Of a stretch of 64,000 nt of DNA, positions 25,412 through 35,086 are shown one piece after another. The translations under genes and the position numbers were made by a program. This DNA is from Bacillota bacterium. Its GTDB lineage: Bacteria; Bacillota; UBA4882; UBA10575. Location: contig DUOH01000044.1 of the NCBI GenBank assembly GCA_012838955.1, positions 62,001 to 126,000 on the forward strand. Direction: 5' to 3'. Position 1 is the first letter of the stretch. The number at the start of each line of letters is the position of its first letter. Under the pieces are notes generated by a model. The model was given only the letters and a program-made list of their open reading frames with translations. It had not been told where the DNA came from and ran no database searches.

Positions 25412-27240
25412 TCTTCCCTCCGTTCTCCGTTGTTTGCTACCGTCCACTTCTGCGTACGCGCTTTACGCGGACGTTCTTCAGCTGCTAAGTGGCTAACGAT
25501 TTTATATAATTTCCCCCAGAGAGCTTCCACTTCTTTTCGATCGATGGTGGCGGCGGTAAATTGGTAGTAGTCATAACTACTGAAGAAATCTTTTATTTCC
25601 TCCAGAATCTCTCCGGTCACACCCAAAGCTTCCAAGTCCGTGCAGACCTCTACGGTGATCCCCGCCGGTGAAAGATTGAATTTTCCGCCGAGATACTCCC
25701 GTAACAAGCGGTGCAAAGCCGTAAGCAACTGCTGTGGATGATCCTTTGCCATCCTCTCTTTAATCTCGCCCAATTCCTTTTCAGCGGCTTTTTGGGCCCG
25801 TAAAGCTCGCCCATGCGCTGTATCAGAGGATAACAGTTCTTGACGCCTTCGATAGCAGAGGGTAAAGACGAAAAGTAGAACCGGGAGGAGTTGCCAGCCC
25901 CAAAACCAGAGATTTTTATAAATTTCCGTACCCTGTTGGCGTAAATTTCCAGGCTGGGTTTTGATATAAACCAGATCCCTTCCGGTAAGCGCTGTCACGT
26001 CTTTTTTTGCTGAAGGCGGCATGTTTCCGGAAAAATCCGGATTGGGCAGGACTGTGATGGGGAGCGGTTCAGTCCAGACTCTCCGGTATTCCTTGGCTTC
26101 CGGGTCAAAGTAAGAGAGAGAAAGCGCTGGGATGGCCTGTACTTCCGGATGCAAGGGGATGACTACTTGTTCATAAAGGACTTCCTGGCGGTCGGCTTCC
26201 GGATTAGGCTGGTCTATTCTCTGTGGATCATAGATTTTAAACCCGGCATCTGCCGGAAAAGAGGGTGGTCTGGTTGAGGTGAGATTTCCTTCTCCGGTGA
26301 TGGAGATCCGCACAGTAAGCGGATCTCCTGCCTGCACAGTGAGGGGAGAGGCAGTGAGCTTAAGATTGAAGTGACCAATGCCCCCGGAAAAGTCGTTGGG
26401 TCGCTGAGTGGCCGGTAAAGGCAATACCTCCAGAGCCAGGTGGTTTGTTCTTAAGGTAACCGGTCTTTTTTCATACCGCTCGAAAAGGTTAAAAAAGGGG
26501 TCGTTGCTGATTGGTCCTTCAATAACATTACAACTCAGTTCGACCGGACCTAGCGTAAAGGCGCCGGTTTTCACCGGAGTCACGGTCCGGGAAAAGGTGA
26601 GGATCTGGTAAGGCATACCATTTATAATCTTCTTTTGTTCAGTAGGTTTCGTCGCCTCACTGACGATTACTTCCGCTTGTGGGGGTATAGTGGGGTAGGT
26701 GAGATCTTGTACGGAAACATTACCGATATATAATCTGACTTGAATCGGTAAACTTTCCCCCAAAAACAACTGAGTTTTGGCTGCTGTCAGCTCCAAGAAG
26801 AGCGCTTTGTCTTTTTGCTTCTCCGGAACCAGTTGATCGGCCGTTTGTGGCTGGTCGTTGACGGTCAGTTCCAGACTATTGGTGGTAAGTTCTTCCTTTC
26901 CACAGGATAGTGTATAGGGACCAAGTTGGTAGACGCCGCTCTTCTTTGCTTGCACGGAATAGTTATATGTAATCTGTACGGTTGATACGCCGTTAACGAA
27001 CTGGCGCTGGGTAAAAGGGCCGAGATACTTGATGAGCAATCCAGGTTGCTGTGGGATTTCCGGACGGGAGGTTAACAATGATCCATAAACGGTAATGCGT
27101 ATCTGAGTAATGGCCCCGATTTCCAGTTGGTTGTGATCAATGGTTAATTCTGCGGATAAGGCCAGAACAGGCGAGGGACACCACCAAAAAGCGCACAGAA
27201 CTAAGATGAGCAGGACACTAGCTTTGCGGAGATATGACAT
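25408..27240 (-). CDS. batD: BatD-like membrane protein with repeated extracytoplasmic Ig-like domains
   Basis: The 610-aa protein starts with a signal peptide (ending near VLA), followed by a long exported region of several beta-sandwich-like domains. A membrane helix lies near residue 450 (WGWQLLPVLLFVFTLC), and the cytoplasmic tail is helical with DHPQQLLTALHRLLREYL. This matches BatD (oxygen-tolerance protein) of the Bacteroides-type Bat operon. ATG at 27240 follows GGAGG by 7 nt. In the MoxR/Bat system BatD is a scaffold with the VWA proteins at the membrane; its exact role is unproven. Confidence 0.85.
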   Translation of the reverse strand: MSYLRKASVLLILVLCAFWWCPSPVLALSAELTIDHNQLEIGAITQIRITVYGSLLTSRPEIPQQPGLLIKYLGPFTQRQFVNGVSTVQITYNYSVQAKKSGVYQLGPYTLSCGKEELTTNSLELTVNDQPQTADQLVPEKQKDKALFLELTAAKTQLFLGESLPIQVRLYIGNVSVQDLTYPTIPPQAEVIVSEATKPTEQKKIINGMPYQILTFSRTVTPVKTGAFTLGPVELSCNVIEGPISNDPFFNLFERYEKRPVTLRTNHLALEVLPLPATQRPNDFSGGIGHFNLKLTASPLTVQAGDPLTVRISITGEGNLTSTRPPSFPADAGFKIYDPQRIDQPNPEADRQEVLYEQVVIPLHPEVQAIPALSLSYFDPEAKEYRRVWTEPLPITVLPNPDFSGNMPPSAKKDVTALTGRDLVYIKTQPGNLRQQGTEIYKNLWFWGWQLLPVLLFVFTLCYRRRQELLSSDTAHGRALRAQKAAEKELGEIKERMAKDHPQQLLTALHRLLREYLGGKFNLSPAGITVEVCTDLEALGVTGEILEEIKDFFSSYDYYQFTAATIDRKEVEALWGKLYKIVSHLAAEERPRKARTQKWTVANNGERREE

Positions 27241-27254
27241 TCTAGAACCTCCAT

Positions 27255-28100
27255 TTACCAATCTTTCTCCGGTTGTTTACTTACGCCCTGATTCGCTTCG
27301 TCATTATTCTGGGGCGTATAATATTCTTCCTCCATTTTCGTCAGGTCAAGAAGGTATACGGCCTCCTCTTTACTCATTCCTTCTTCACCAGTGGCGTTTT
27401 TTTCAGGCGCAGATGATTGATCTTGTAGAGCTGCGGAGGGGGAGTCATGGTCGTCCGTTCGGTCCCGGCTGTCTTCTTCATCGTTTTTTCCCTGGTTATT
27501 TTGGTTTTTGTCGTCATTTTGCGTCTGACCCGGTTCTTCTCCGGCTTCGTCCGGCCTCTTTTCATCCTGGAGTTGCAGATGGAGTTTGGTTAATTCGTAA
27601 TTGTATTTGGCGTCCGGATCCGAAGCATCGATCAGCAGCGCCTTTTGGTAATGGTCTAAAGCGGCTTCAAGGTATTGCCGTCTCTGCGTATCTGCCAGTT
27701 TTCCCTCCTCCGCTAACTTAAAATTGGTATTTCCCAGATGATACCGGTATTTATAGGTTAATTCCTGCGGCCCGCGGGAGGAGAGAGGTGATCCGTTTTC
27801 CGGCTTTTCCAGTTTAGCCAGGCCGTCTGTGAATACTTCTAAAGCTTGGGTAAAGCGATGATTCTCATAGGTGGAAAGGGCCAAGTTGTGGAGGATGTGC
27901 GGAGAATCCGGATGCTTGACGGCCAGATCCGCATAGATCCTGTTTGCTGCCTGTACTCTGCGTTCATTGGTAAGAAGCGCGTTAGCTCTGGCCATCCGCA
28001 TGCTATCCCCCCAGACCTGAAAGACCAAGACCAGCAGGAAGCAGAGGATGACCAAGACGAATAGAACCATTTTTACCTGTGGATTCAGACGCAAGACCAA
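27255..28100 (-). CDS. batC: BatC-like TPR protein with acidic, disordered tail
   Basis: It has an N-terminal membrane helix (MVLFVLVILCFLLVLVF), then TPR units around residues 50-175 (SPHILHNLALSTYENHRF and YRYHLGNTNFKLAEEG), then a low-complexity Asn/Asp/Glu/Gln-rich tail (about 185-245). That is the usual plan of BatC in Bat operons. It sits 14 nt upstream of batD. The tail is likely unstructured and may mediate binding within the complex. Confidence 0.8.
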   Translation of the reverse strand: MVLRLNPQVKMVLFVLVILCFLLVLVFQVWGDSMRMARANALLTNERRVQAANRIYADLAVKHPDSPHILHNLALSTYENHRFTQALEVFTDGLAKLEKPENGSPLSSRGPQELTYKYRYHLGNTNFKLAEEGKLADTQRRQYLEAALDHYQKALLIDASDPDAKYNYELTKLHLQLQDEKRPDEAGEEPGQTQNDDKNQNNQGKNDEEDSRDRTDDHDSPSAALQDQSSAPEKNATGEEGMSKEEAVYLLDLTKMEEEYYTPQNNDEANQGVSKQPEKDW

Positions 28101-28123
28101 CCCTCCTTGCCTAAAACGATGAA

Positions 28124-29134
28124 TCAGGTATGAGCTTGTTCTTTTCCGCTGACCAAGATAAATTCGGCGCCTAAAACGAGCAAAGCGAAGAAGAGGGGGA
28201 TTTGGTAACGGTTGATGTATTTTTTCTCCATGGAACTATGGAGATCCGCCTGTTCCAGATGGGCCAGTTCGGTTTGGTAGAGTAGGTCCAAACCCAATAC
28301 TGGACCGGTTCCTTTAAAATAAGCCCCTCCTCCGGCCTTCGCGATCTCCTTTAATGCTCCTTCCTGGAGGACGGTTTTGACCACATGGCCGCGGTCATCC
28401 TTTAAATATAAGGTGTTGCCTTTTTCATCCCGTACGGGAATGAGTTCCCCTTCCTGACTGCCAAGGCCGATGGTGTAGATAGTGATCCCTTCTTCCTGCG
28501 CCTTCCGGGCTTGGGCCAGAGGATCACCTTCATGATTCTCCCCGTCGGTAATGAGGATCAGGATCTGATGCCCGTTTCCCCCGGATTGAAAGGCCGCTCT
28601 GGCCGTGTCAATCGCCTTCCCGATCGCTGTTCCGCCTCGGGGCAGGGTATATACGTCCAAAGCATCCAAGGCGATTTGAAAAGCATTGTAATCCATGGTT
28701 AGGGGGGCTTGTAAAAAACCGGTTCCGGAGAAAGCAACCAAACCAACTTGATGGCCGGGAATTTGTTTCAGAAAATCCCTGATTGCTAGTTTGGCCCGTT
28801 CTAGCCGGTTGGGACGGAGATCAGTGGCAAGCATACTTTTTGAGGTGTCCAGGGCGATAATTATCTCCAGTCCACGACTGCGTACCTCTTGCCACCGGTA
28901 CCCCCATTCCGGGCCCAGCAGGGCCAGGATTAAGAAGCAGAGTCCACAAATTTTCAAGAACATTGCCTGGCGGTCTTGGCGTAATCCTCGCAGGTTGGTA
29001 TATTTTCTTAATAAAGCCGGGTTGGCGAAGGCGTTTAAAGCCTTTGCCTTGCTCTTTTGGGTCCAAGCATAGAAGCAGACTAGAAAAAGGAGGAGTACAA
29101 AGAGCACACTGTAAGAAGGACTTATAAACCTCAT
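28124..29134 (-). CDS. batB: BatB-like von Willebrand A protein
   Basis: The 336-aa protein has two N-terminal membrane helices, a VWA domain and a C-terminal helix. The metal-ion-dependent adhesion site is complete: DTSKS, a Thr in RGGTAIG and ITDGENHEGD. VWA proteins pair with MoxR-type AAA+ ATPases, which here is the first gene of the operon. ATG at 29134 overlaps batA by 4 nt and follows GGAG. A longer in-frame start is inside batA and is not needed. Confidence 0.87.
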   Translation of the reverse strand: MRFISPSYSVLFVLLLFLVCFYAWTQKSKAKALNAFANPALLRKYTNLRGLRQDRQAMFLKICGLCFLILALLGPEWGYRWQEVRSRGLEIIIALDTSKSMLATDLRPNRLERAKLAIRDFLKQIPGHQVGLVAFSGTGFLQAPLTMDYNAFQIALDALDVYTLPRGGTAIGKAIDTARAAFQSGGNGHQILILITDGENHEGDPLAQARKAQEEGITIYTIGLGSQEGELIPVRDEKGNTLYLKDDRGHVVKTVLQEGALKEIAKAGGGAYFKGTGPVLGLDLLYQTELAHLEQADLHSSMEKKYINRYQIPLFFALLVLGAEFILVSGKEQAHT

Positions 29135-30132
29135 GGCAGTCTCCTTAATACCGTTCTTCTGAAGACTTCTTCCAACAGGAGCAGAGTCAGAGCGCAAATG
29201 ATCAAAACCGGATACAAGTCTTTATACTCATGATAGTGCCGCATTTCGATTACAGTCTTATTCATCTGATCAATCTGAGCAAAAGTTTCTCGTAGAGACA
29301 CGGTATCTATAGCAGAAAAATAACGGCCTCCGGTTAGCTCAGCAATTTTTTGCAGTAAGGCTTCGTCCAGATCAATTCGGACATTTCGATAAACCTTCCT
29401 CCCCCATAGATCAGTGGTTGGGTAGGGGACCGGTCCTTTGGAACCCGCCCCAATGGTGTAGATGGTAATTCCCAAGGCCTGCGCAGCTTCGGCTGCGGTT
29501 AAAGGATGTATGTGGCCGGCGTTGTTGACTCCGTCGGTCAAAAGAATCACTACTTTACTCTCGGCTTCTGACTGACGGAGGCGGTTGATAGCAGTGGCCA
29601 GCGCCGAACCGATGGCGGTTCCGTCCTCAACCATCCCGGCTTGCACCTGGGCCAAGCGGGTGACGGTGAAGTTCTTGTCCCACGTCAGCGGGGAGAGGAT
29701 GTAAGGTTTTTCTCCGAAGATGACGATCCCCAGCCGGTCGTGGCGCCGGTTCTGGATGAAATTATCAGTCACTTCTTTCACAATCTCCAGGCGGTTTCGG
29801 CGTCCGCCCCTGACCTCAAAATCCTCTGCAAGCATGCTGGTGGAGACATCAAGCACCAGGATGAGATCGATGCCTTCTTTTCTCTCCCAGGATTCTTTCA
29901 GCCCTACTTGCGGACGGGCTAAAGCCAGAATAATCAGGATTAAGGCGAAAAACTGCAACCAAGGGAGGAGAGGCAGTAGGCGAATCCGCCAAGAGGAAGG
30001 AAGCGCCTTGAAGTGGCTAAGGCTGGAATAACCGATGCTTACCTGCTTCTTCCCTCTTTTTTTGCCTGTACGAAGCCAGAGGAAGAGCAGAACCGGGATT
30101 AGCGTTAAGAACCATGGATTACGAAAGATCAT
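29131..30132 (-). CDS. batA: BatA-like von Willebrand A protein
   Basis: This is the paralogue of the next gene with the same plan: an N-terminal helix pair, VWA with DVSTS, DGTAIGSAL and LTDGVNN, then a C-terminal helix (LYPVLIICALTLLLLEEV). In Bacteroides the BatA/BatB pair is linked to aerotolerance, and in other bacteria to envelope integrity. It overlaps the previous gene by 14 nt and the next by 4 nt, so translation is tightly coupled. Confidence 0.88.
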   Translation of the reverse strand: MIFRNPWFLTLIPVLLFLWLRTGKKRGKKQVSIGYSSLSHFKALPSSWRIRLLPLLPWLQFFALILIILALARPQVGLKESWERKEGIDLILVLDVSTSMLAEDFEVRGGRRNRLEIVKEVTDNFIQNRRHDRLGIVIFGEKPYILSPLTWDKNFTVTRLAQVQAGMVEDGTAIGSALATAINRLRQSEAESKVVILLTDGVNNAGHIHPLTAAEAAQALGITIYTIGAGSKGPVPYPTTDLWGRKVYRNVRIDLDEALLQKIAELTGGRYFSAIDTVSLRETFAQIDQMNKTVIEMRHYHEYKDLYPVLIICALTLLLLEEVFRRTVLRRLP

Positions 30133-31261
30133 GCTTGTCGCTCCCTTGATCCGCCTGGGCGCCGGTTACACGCGCCTGGGCTGTTTCTTCTTCCTCTTTT
30201 TCCTCCTTAGTCTCTATAATGATGTTCCAGGCCAGCTCCCAGGCGGACTCTGCCTGGGAGACACTGGGGTAATATTGAGCGAATTTGACCAAATCAGCCG
30301 AAGCAAGCAGATCGGCCAGGCTTTTCCGGTGTTTTTCTTCCAGACTACCGCAATCCCGCCAGCGGTGAAGAGCGCAGAGAAACTCCTCTGTCGTCATTTC
30401 CCTGGCCTTAATCGAGAACCGGCGCTCAAAGTATTCCCGCAGGCACTCTGTTAACTCGCTGTAATATAGTTTAAATTGGCGTTTGCCGAGATAATTCCCT
30501 TCCTTAATCTCTTCCAACCGGCGCAAAGCAATGAGGTGTGCTGCTTCTGTGGCCGGGGGTAGTTCAGCAGAAGCATGGGCGGTGCTTTTCTTTTTTCTTC
30601 TGTAGATCAGCCAAAGCAGGCAAAATAGGATGAAGATAAGAAAGAAGGTGATAACCTTGGACAGCAGAAGGTAGTCTCCGGGAAGGCTCACCGGATCCTT
30701 GGCCGGTTGAATCGGTAGAGCCAGTAATTCTGCTCTGGTTTTATTCTCCGGCAAGACTGAGCTAATTTCCAGCTTGGGGCCGGGAATGGTTAACACTTGT
30801 CTCACCGGGTCTTGGCCGGTCCCGGCCTTCGTATATTCGATCCTGGTGGCGGGAAGGGAAAAGACACCTACCTCCCAGCCGACGAGGGTAAAATCAACGT
30901 ATTTTTTTTCACCGCCGCGTAGACGTTGTTTGCCGGGTTTTTCTGTGCTTAAAACCTCCAAGACGTTCCCTTCCGGTAAAGAGAGGCCGGGCAGGTGAGG
31001 AGTAGTCTCTGCTCTGCTCTCCACTTCCAGTCGGATTCGGATCTTGTCCCCTATATAATAGGGGGGAGGGTTTAACATGATAAATCTGGCTTTAATCTCT
31101 TCGTTCTCCGTCAAGCACAGCGGAGGTGGAAATATTCGTCTTCGCGTAGACGGACATGCGACCATAAGCAAGAATAGAGTAAGTAAAACGAGGAGGAATA
31201 CGGTAATCCGGGAAGACAAGACTAGAGACGCCAAAGGGTGCGCGGATTTTTTGCGTGTCAT
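30119..31261 (-). CDS. Membrane protein of the Bat operon (DUF4381-like tail)
   Basis: The 380-aa protein has an N-terminal helix, an exported beta-rich region with the ADP-like phrase PPPYYIGDKIRIRLEVESR (similar in style to BatD domains), a second helix near residue 215 (ITFFLIFILFCLLWLIY), and a cytoplasmic helical tail (FKLYYSELTECLREYFERRF) like the DUF4381 family that accompanies VWA proteins. Its role is likely scaffold-like. It is 15 nt downstream of the DUF58 gene and overlaps batA. I am confident of the context, less of the family name. Confidence 0.75.
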   Translation of the reverse strand: MTRKKSAHPLASLVLSSRITVFLLVLLTLFLLMVACPSTRRRIFPPPLCLTENEEIKARFIMLNPPPYYIGDKIRIRLEVESRAETTPHLPGLSLPEGNVLEVLSTEKPGKQRLRGGEKKYVDFTLVGWEVGVFSLPATRIEYTKAGTGQDPVRQVLTIPGPKLEISSVLPENKTRAELLALPIQPAKDPVSLPGDYLLLSKVITFFLIFILFCLLWLIYRRKKKSTAHASAELPPATEAAHLIALRRLEEIKEGNYLGKRQFKLYYSELTECLREYFERRFSIKAREMTTEEFLCALHRWRDCGSLEEKHRKSLADLLASADLVKFAQYYPSVSQAESAWELAWNIIIETKEEKEEEETAQARVTGAQADQGSDKHDLS

Positions 31262-31276
31262 CTCTCCACCTCCGGT

Positions 31277-32158
31277 CTATCCGATTCTGCGTTCTCTTTT
31301 CAGAAAGAGTTTTTGCAATGGTTCCAGATACGAGTAACCCGTGGAGACAGTGATATAGTCGATCTTATTCTTTCTGAACAGCCTCTCCAGTTTTTTGCGT
31401 TGGACAAAGACTCGGGCCTGAATCTCCGCTCTGACCTTTTTCTCTGACGTATCAATCATTGTCCTGTATCCGGTCTCCAGATCCTGCAAACAGAGTAAGC
31501 CTATCTCCGGCAGACTCTCTTCTCTGGGGTCTTCGATCCGAATGGCGATCACATCGTGGCGTCTCTTCAATCCTTGCAATGCTTTTTCAAAGCGGGTGTC
31601 AAAGAAATCCGAGAGGATAAAGACGATACTGCGCCGCTTCAAGATGGTATTCAGGTAGCCTAAAGCCGCAGCCAGATCGGTTTTCTTTCCGGACGGGCGG
31701 TAGCCAAGGATCTCCCGGATTACCCGCAAAACATGCCTCCTTCCTTTTTGGGGAGGAAGATACTTCTCACAGCAGTCGCTAAAAAGTAGCAATCCCACTT
31801 GATCATTGTTTTTGATGGCCAGGAAAGAAAGGAGAGCGGCGATCTCCGCTGTTAAATCTGATTTTAGCGCATTAACACTTCCAAAGTATTGAGAGGCGCT
31901 CAGATCAACCAGCAGCATTACCGTGAGTTCGCGTTCTTCAACATACCGTTTTATATAAGGCTTTCCGGTCCGGGCTGTTACATTCCAGTCGATGGCGCGG
32001 ATGTCATCTCCCGGCTGATAAAGGCGTACCTCCTCAAATTCAATGCCGACACCCTTAAATACACTGGCGTATTGCCCGCAGAGCACACTATTGATTAGTC
32101 GATCGGTTTTGAATTGAATCTTTTTTACTTTTGCCCAGATTTCTTTGGCTGTCGGCAT
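31277..32158 (-). CDS. DUF58 domain protein (VWA-like)
   Basis: The DUF58 signature is plain: EFEEVRLYQPGDDIRAIDWN followed by ARTGKPYIKRYVEERELTV and the VWA-like start LLVDLSASQYFG. Almost all moxR loci carry this gene next to the ATPase. ATG at 32158 follows GTGAGG by 7 nt; a TTG two codons earlier is weaker. The gene is 52 nt downstream of moxR. Confidence 0.9.
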   Translation of the reverse strand: MPTAKEIWAKVKKIQFKTDRLINSVLCGQYASVFKGVGIEFEEVRLYQPGDDIRAIDWNVTARTGKPYIKRYVEERELTVMLLVDLSASQYFGSVNALKSDLTAEIAALLSFLAIKNNDQVGLLLFSDCCEKYLPPQKGRRHVLRVIREILGYRPSGKKTDLAAALGYLNTILKRRSIVFILSDFFDTRFEKALQGLKRRHDVIAIRIEDPREESLPEIGLLCLQDLETGYRTMIDTSEKKVRAEIQARVFVQRKKLERLFRKNKIDYITVSTGYSYLEPLQKLFLKRERRIG

Positions 32159-32210
32159 TTTCAAACCTCACTCCATCTTTGCCGGTCAGGTCTTTTCCCG
32201 CGCAAACAAA

Positions 32211-33200
32211 TCAAGGGACCTCCACTCCGTTTAAGATCCGGTCGATTAGGTCCTCCACAGTGAGCTCTTCCGCTTCCGCCTCATAGGTGATGATGATCCG
32301 GTGACGCAATATATCATGAGCAATGACTTTGATATCGTTCGGAACCACGTATCCTCGTCCCTGAATAAAGGCATAGGCCTTGACGGCCAGCGCAAAACTG
32401 ATGGTGGCCCGGGGAGAGGCGCCGTATTCAATGTACGGAGAGAGGTTCAAGGCATAATCCTCCGGTTTTCTGGTGGCCATGACGATATTTACTATGTATT
32501 CCTTGATTTTGGGGTCCATATAGATCTGATCCACCACACCTCTTGCTCTTAGAATATCCTGAGGAGAGATTACCGGGGTTACTTCCATCTTCTTCTCTGT
32601 GCGCGCCATCTTCTCCATAATCTTGATTTCCTCTTCTTTACTGGGATAACCAAGTTTCAATTTTAGTATAAATCTGTCCAGTTGCGCTTCGGGTAAAGGA
32701 TAAGTGCCCTGTTGTTCCAGGGGATTTTGCGTAGCCAAAACCATAAAAGGTTCACCCAAGGGAAAAGTGTTTTCACCGATGGTCACCTGTTTTTCCTCCA
32801 TCGCTTCCAACAGAGCGCTTTGCACTTTGGCGGGCGCTCTGTTTATTTCATCCGCCAAAATGATCTGGGCGAAGATCGGTCCTTTTTTGGTAATGAAGTC
32901 TCCGGTTTGCGGGTTATAGATCAGAGTGCCAAGCAGATCAGCTGGTAACAGATCCGGGGTAAACTGGATCCGTTGAAAATCCGCTTTTATGGTGGAGGCC
33001 AGGATTTTGACGGCGAGAGTTTTGGCCAGACCGGGCACGCCCTCCAAGAGAATATGTCCATTGGCTAGAAGTCCGATGAGAAGACCGTTAATCAACTTTT
33101 CCTGGCCGACCAGGACTTTTTCCATTTCTTCCTTTATTTGCGAAACAAAACGGCTCTGCGTGTTAATGGCCTCTGTAATCGCGGATAAATTATCCAGCAT
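32211..33200 (-). CDS. moxR: MoxR-family AAA+ ATPase
   Basis: The 329-aa ATPase has Walker A GVPGLAKT, Walker B ILADEINRAP, sensor-1 TQNP and the arginine region QLDRFILKL, typical of MoxR (APE2220/MRP groups). MoxR proteins act as chaperones with VWA partners for enzyme or envelope-complex assembly. It is first in the eight-gene unit. The start is set at ATG 33200, 8 nt after GGAGG; two earlier in-frame ATGs overlap or abut that site. A promoter-like pair is seen about 120 nt upstream. Confidence 0.92.
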   Translation of the reverse strand: MLDNLSAITEAINTQSRFVSQIKEEMEKVLVGQEKLINGLLIGLLANGHILLEGVPGLAKTLAVKILASTIKADFQRIQFTPDLLPADLLGTLIYNPQTGDFITKKGPIFAQIILADEINRAPAKVQSALLEAMEEKQVTIGENTFPLGEPFMVLATQNPLEQQGTYPLPEAQLDRFILKLKLGYPSKEEEIKIMEKMARTEKKMEVTPVISPQDILRARGVVDQIYMDPKIKEYIVNIVMATRKPEDYALNLSPYIEYGASPRATISFALAVKAYAFIQGRGYVVPNDIKVIAHDILRHRIIITYEAEAEELTVEDLIDRILNGVEVP

Positions 33201-33322
33201 GAGCATAACCTCCATACTTTAACTGAATTGGTCCGTCATTGACTAGAGCGCGAATGGGCAAAAGGCGGCTGTGCGCAGTCTGTAATGTATGGTGACAGAT
33301 CGTAGCAGCGCCTCCTCTATTA

Positions 33323-33351
33323 ATCTTAGTAACGTTCTAATTTTACCGCAA
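33323..33351 (-). promoter_or_regulatory. Putative promoter of the moxR-bat operon
   Basis: Reading on the minus strand, TTGCGG (33346-33351) and TAAGAT (33323-33328) are separated by 17 nt. The leader would be about 115 nt. The remainder of the 33201-33534 gap holds no identified feature; the promoter of the divergent SDR gene must also lie there. Confidence 0.4.
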
Positions 33352-33534
33352 GTTCCAAAAAAAGACCAATTCATCAGCTAAATACCTTACGGAGCAACTC
33401 AAGAAAATAAGTCTCTTTTTCCGGTCAGGAGAGGAAGCTGTTCCGCAGGTTTAAAATTCTTAAGCCGCCCGGAGATCTATATGTTAAAATAACAGTATAA
33501 ACAGTAAAAGAAAGTAACAGGAGAGGTGATCAAA

Positions 33535-34287
33535 GTGGCTCATACTATTCTAATTACAGGCGCTGGCAATGGTCTGGGTCTGGATCTAACCAAAAAATTT
33601 CTGGAACTTGGCTGGCAGGTTTTTGCCGGTTATCACCGGAGTGCCGAACGGCTTAAAGCTTTAACTCCGGTTGCGTCCGGCGCCGCTGGCTCGAACCTTA
33701 TGGTCGTTCCTTTGGACGTTACGAAGACGGAGTCGATTCGAAGAGCATTTGAGACTGTGTCTTCCGCCACACCTGCTTTGGATATTCTCTTGAATAATGC
33801 CGGTGTGCATTTGGAGGATAAACACACCCCCTTTGCAGAATTGGATTTTACCGACGGACACCTGGAAAAGAGTATGGCAGTGAACGCCTTTGGTCCGCTC
33901 CGGGTTGTTCAACAATTCTTGCCCTTATTGGAAGCAGGTGAAGGGAGACAGATCATCAATATTTCTTCGGAAGCTGGCAGTATTGGTGATTGTTGGCGAA
34001 AACAGGAATTCGCTTATTGTATGTCCAAGGCGGCTTTAAACATGCAAACCAAGATCTTGCACAATTGCTTGCAACCACATGGTTTTCGCCTTTTAGCCAT
34101 TCATCCCGGTTGGATGCGTACAGATATGGGCGGCGCGGATGCGGATATAGAGGCGGAAGAGGCGGCAGAGGGTATTGTCAAATTAATCACCGCACGTGAC
34201 AGAGGCGCCCGGCAGGGCCAAAACTTAGATGACGAGCCCGGCGATGGATTGTACTGTGATTACCAAGGAAAACCTTTACGGTGGTGA
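33535..34287 (+). CDS. Short-chain dehydrogenase/reductase (SDR)
   Basis: The Rossmann-fold oxidoreductase has TGAGNGLG (cofactor loop), NNAG, the catalytic Ser in ISSEAGS, and YCMSK (Tyr-x3-Lys). The length of 250 aa is that of a classical SDR. Its C-terminal end (EPGDGLYCDYQGKPLRW) resembles SDRs that act on sugars or related polyols, but substrate is not known. GTG at 33535 follows GAGGTG by 6 nt; a GTG at 33526 is too close to the site. It is coupled to the ThuA-like gene, which starts 5 nt later. Confidence 0.88.
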   Translation: MAHTILITGAGNGLGLDLTKKFLELGWQVFAGYHRSAERLKALTPVASGAAGSNLMVVPLDVTKTESIRRAFETVSSATPALDILLNNAGVHLEDKHTPFAELDFTDGHLEKSMAVNAFGPLRVVQQFLPLLEAGEGRQIINISSEAGSIGDCWRKQEFAYCMSKAALNMQTKILHNCLQPHGFRLLAIHPGWMRTDMGGADADIEAEEAAEGIVKLITARDRGARQGQNLDDEPGDGLYCDYQGKPLRW

Positions 34288-34292
34288 GGGCG

Positions 34293-34946
34293 ATGAAACA
34301 GAAAAAGATACTGCTCCTGTTGGGCGGCAGATGGCATGATTTTTCCGGTTTTGCCCGGGCCATGGATGATCTGCTTAATACCGGAGAATTTATCATTGAA
34401 CCCACCTATGACCCGGCAAAACTTTTACGCCTGTCTGAAGATGGTTATGATCTGGTTATCAATTATACCTGTTTCGCGCAACCGGATCCTCGAGCCTCGT
34501 TGGTTGGCAGTGACCGGCTGAATGAGGAGGAGGTAACTGCTTGTGGTAAATGGGTACGGGAGGGAGGAAACCTTTTGTCCGTCCATGCCTCCACAGTCTT
34601 AGGTGAATCTTATCCGGGTCTTAAGAAATTGCTGGGAGGCGCTTTTCTCTTCCATCCCGAGCCTTTTTCCTTCATGGTTTATCCTTTGGTTGAGCAACAC
34701 CCTATTACCGATGGGATAGAAGCCTTCGCCGTGTATGATGAATTTTTCCAACAAGAAATTGATCCCACTGTTCGCCTGCATATGGTGGCCATGGATCGGG
34801 GAAAGGCTTATCCTATGGTGTGGAGCAAACCGGAGGGCCGGGGCAAAGTGGCGCATATTGCTATGGGCCATGAGGCACAAGTTTGGCGGAACCCTTCCTA
34901 TCAGCGCCTAATCCTCCAAACAATCAACTGGCTATTGTCTGTTTAA
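34293..34946 (+). CDS. ThuA-like (trehalose-utilisation) glutamine-amidotransferase-fold protein
   Basis: The protein of about 217 aa matches the ThuA fold: ILLLLGGRWHDFSGF, VNYTCF-like beta strand, GGNLLSVHAST, and the C-terminal GRGKVAHIAMGHE. ThuA proteins belong to the class I amidotransferase fold and act in sugar (e.g. keto-trehalose) metabolism. With the upstream SDR this suggests oxidised-sugar handling, an inference. ATG at 34293 has GAGGG just before it with tight spacing; the GTG at 34281 would overlap the SDR end. Confidence 0.8.
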   Translation: MKQKKILLLLGGRWHDFSGFARAMDDLLNTGEFIIEPTYDPAKLLRLSEDGYDLVINYTCFAQPDPRASLVGSDRLNEEEVTACGKWVREGGNLLSVHASTVLGESYPGLKKLLGGAFLFHPEPFSFMVYPLVEQHPITDGIEAFAVYDEFFQQEIDPTVRLHMVAMDRGKAYPMVWSKPEGRGKVAHIAMGHEAQVWRNPSYQRLILQTINWLLSV

Positions 34947-35086
34947 AATAGTAAAACTTACGCAAACTACAATCATTCCTGTTTGATCTCTGATCCGCTG
35001 TCTTTCTGGCCGGCTGACCATGAGACCGCTGGTGTAAGGTTTCTTCTTAAATAATCATAATCAGTAAGGACGGGAAGATAAAGCAA

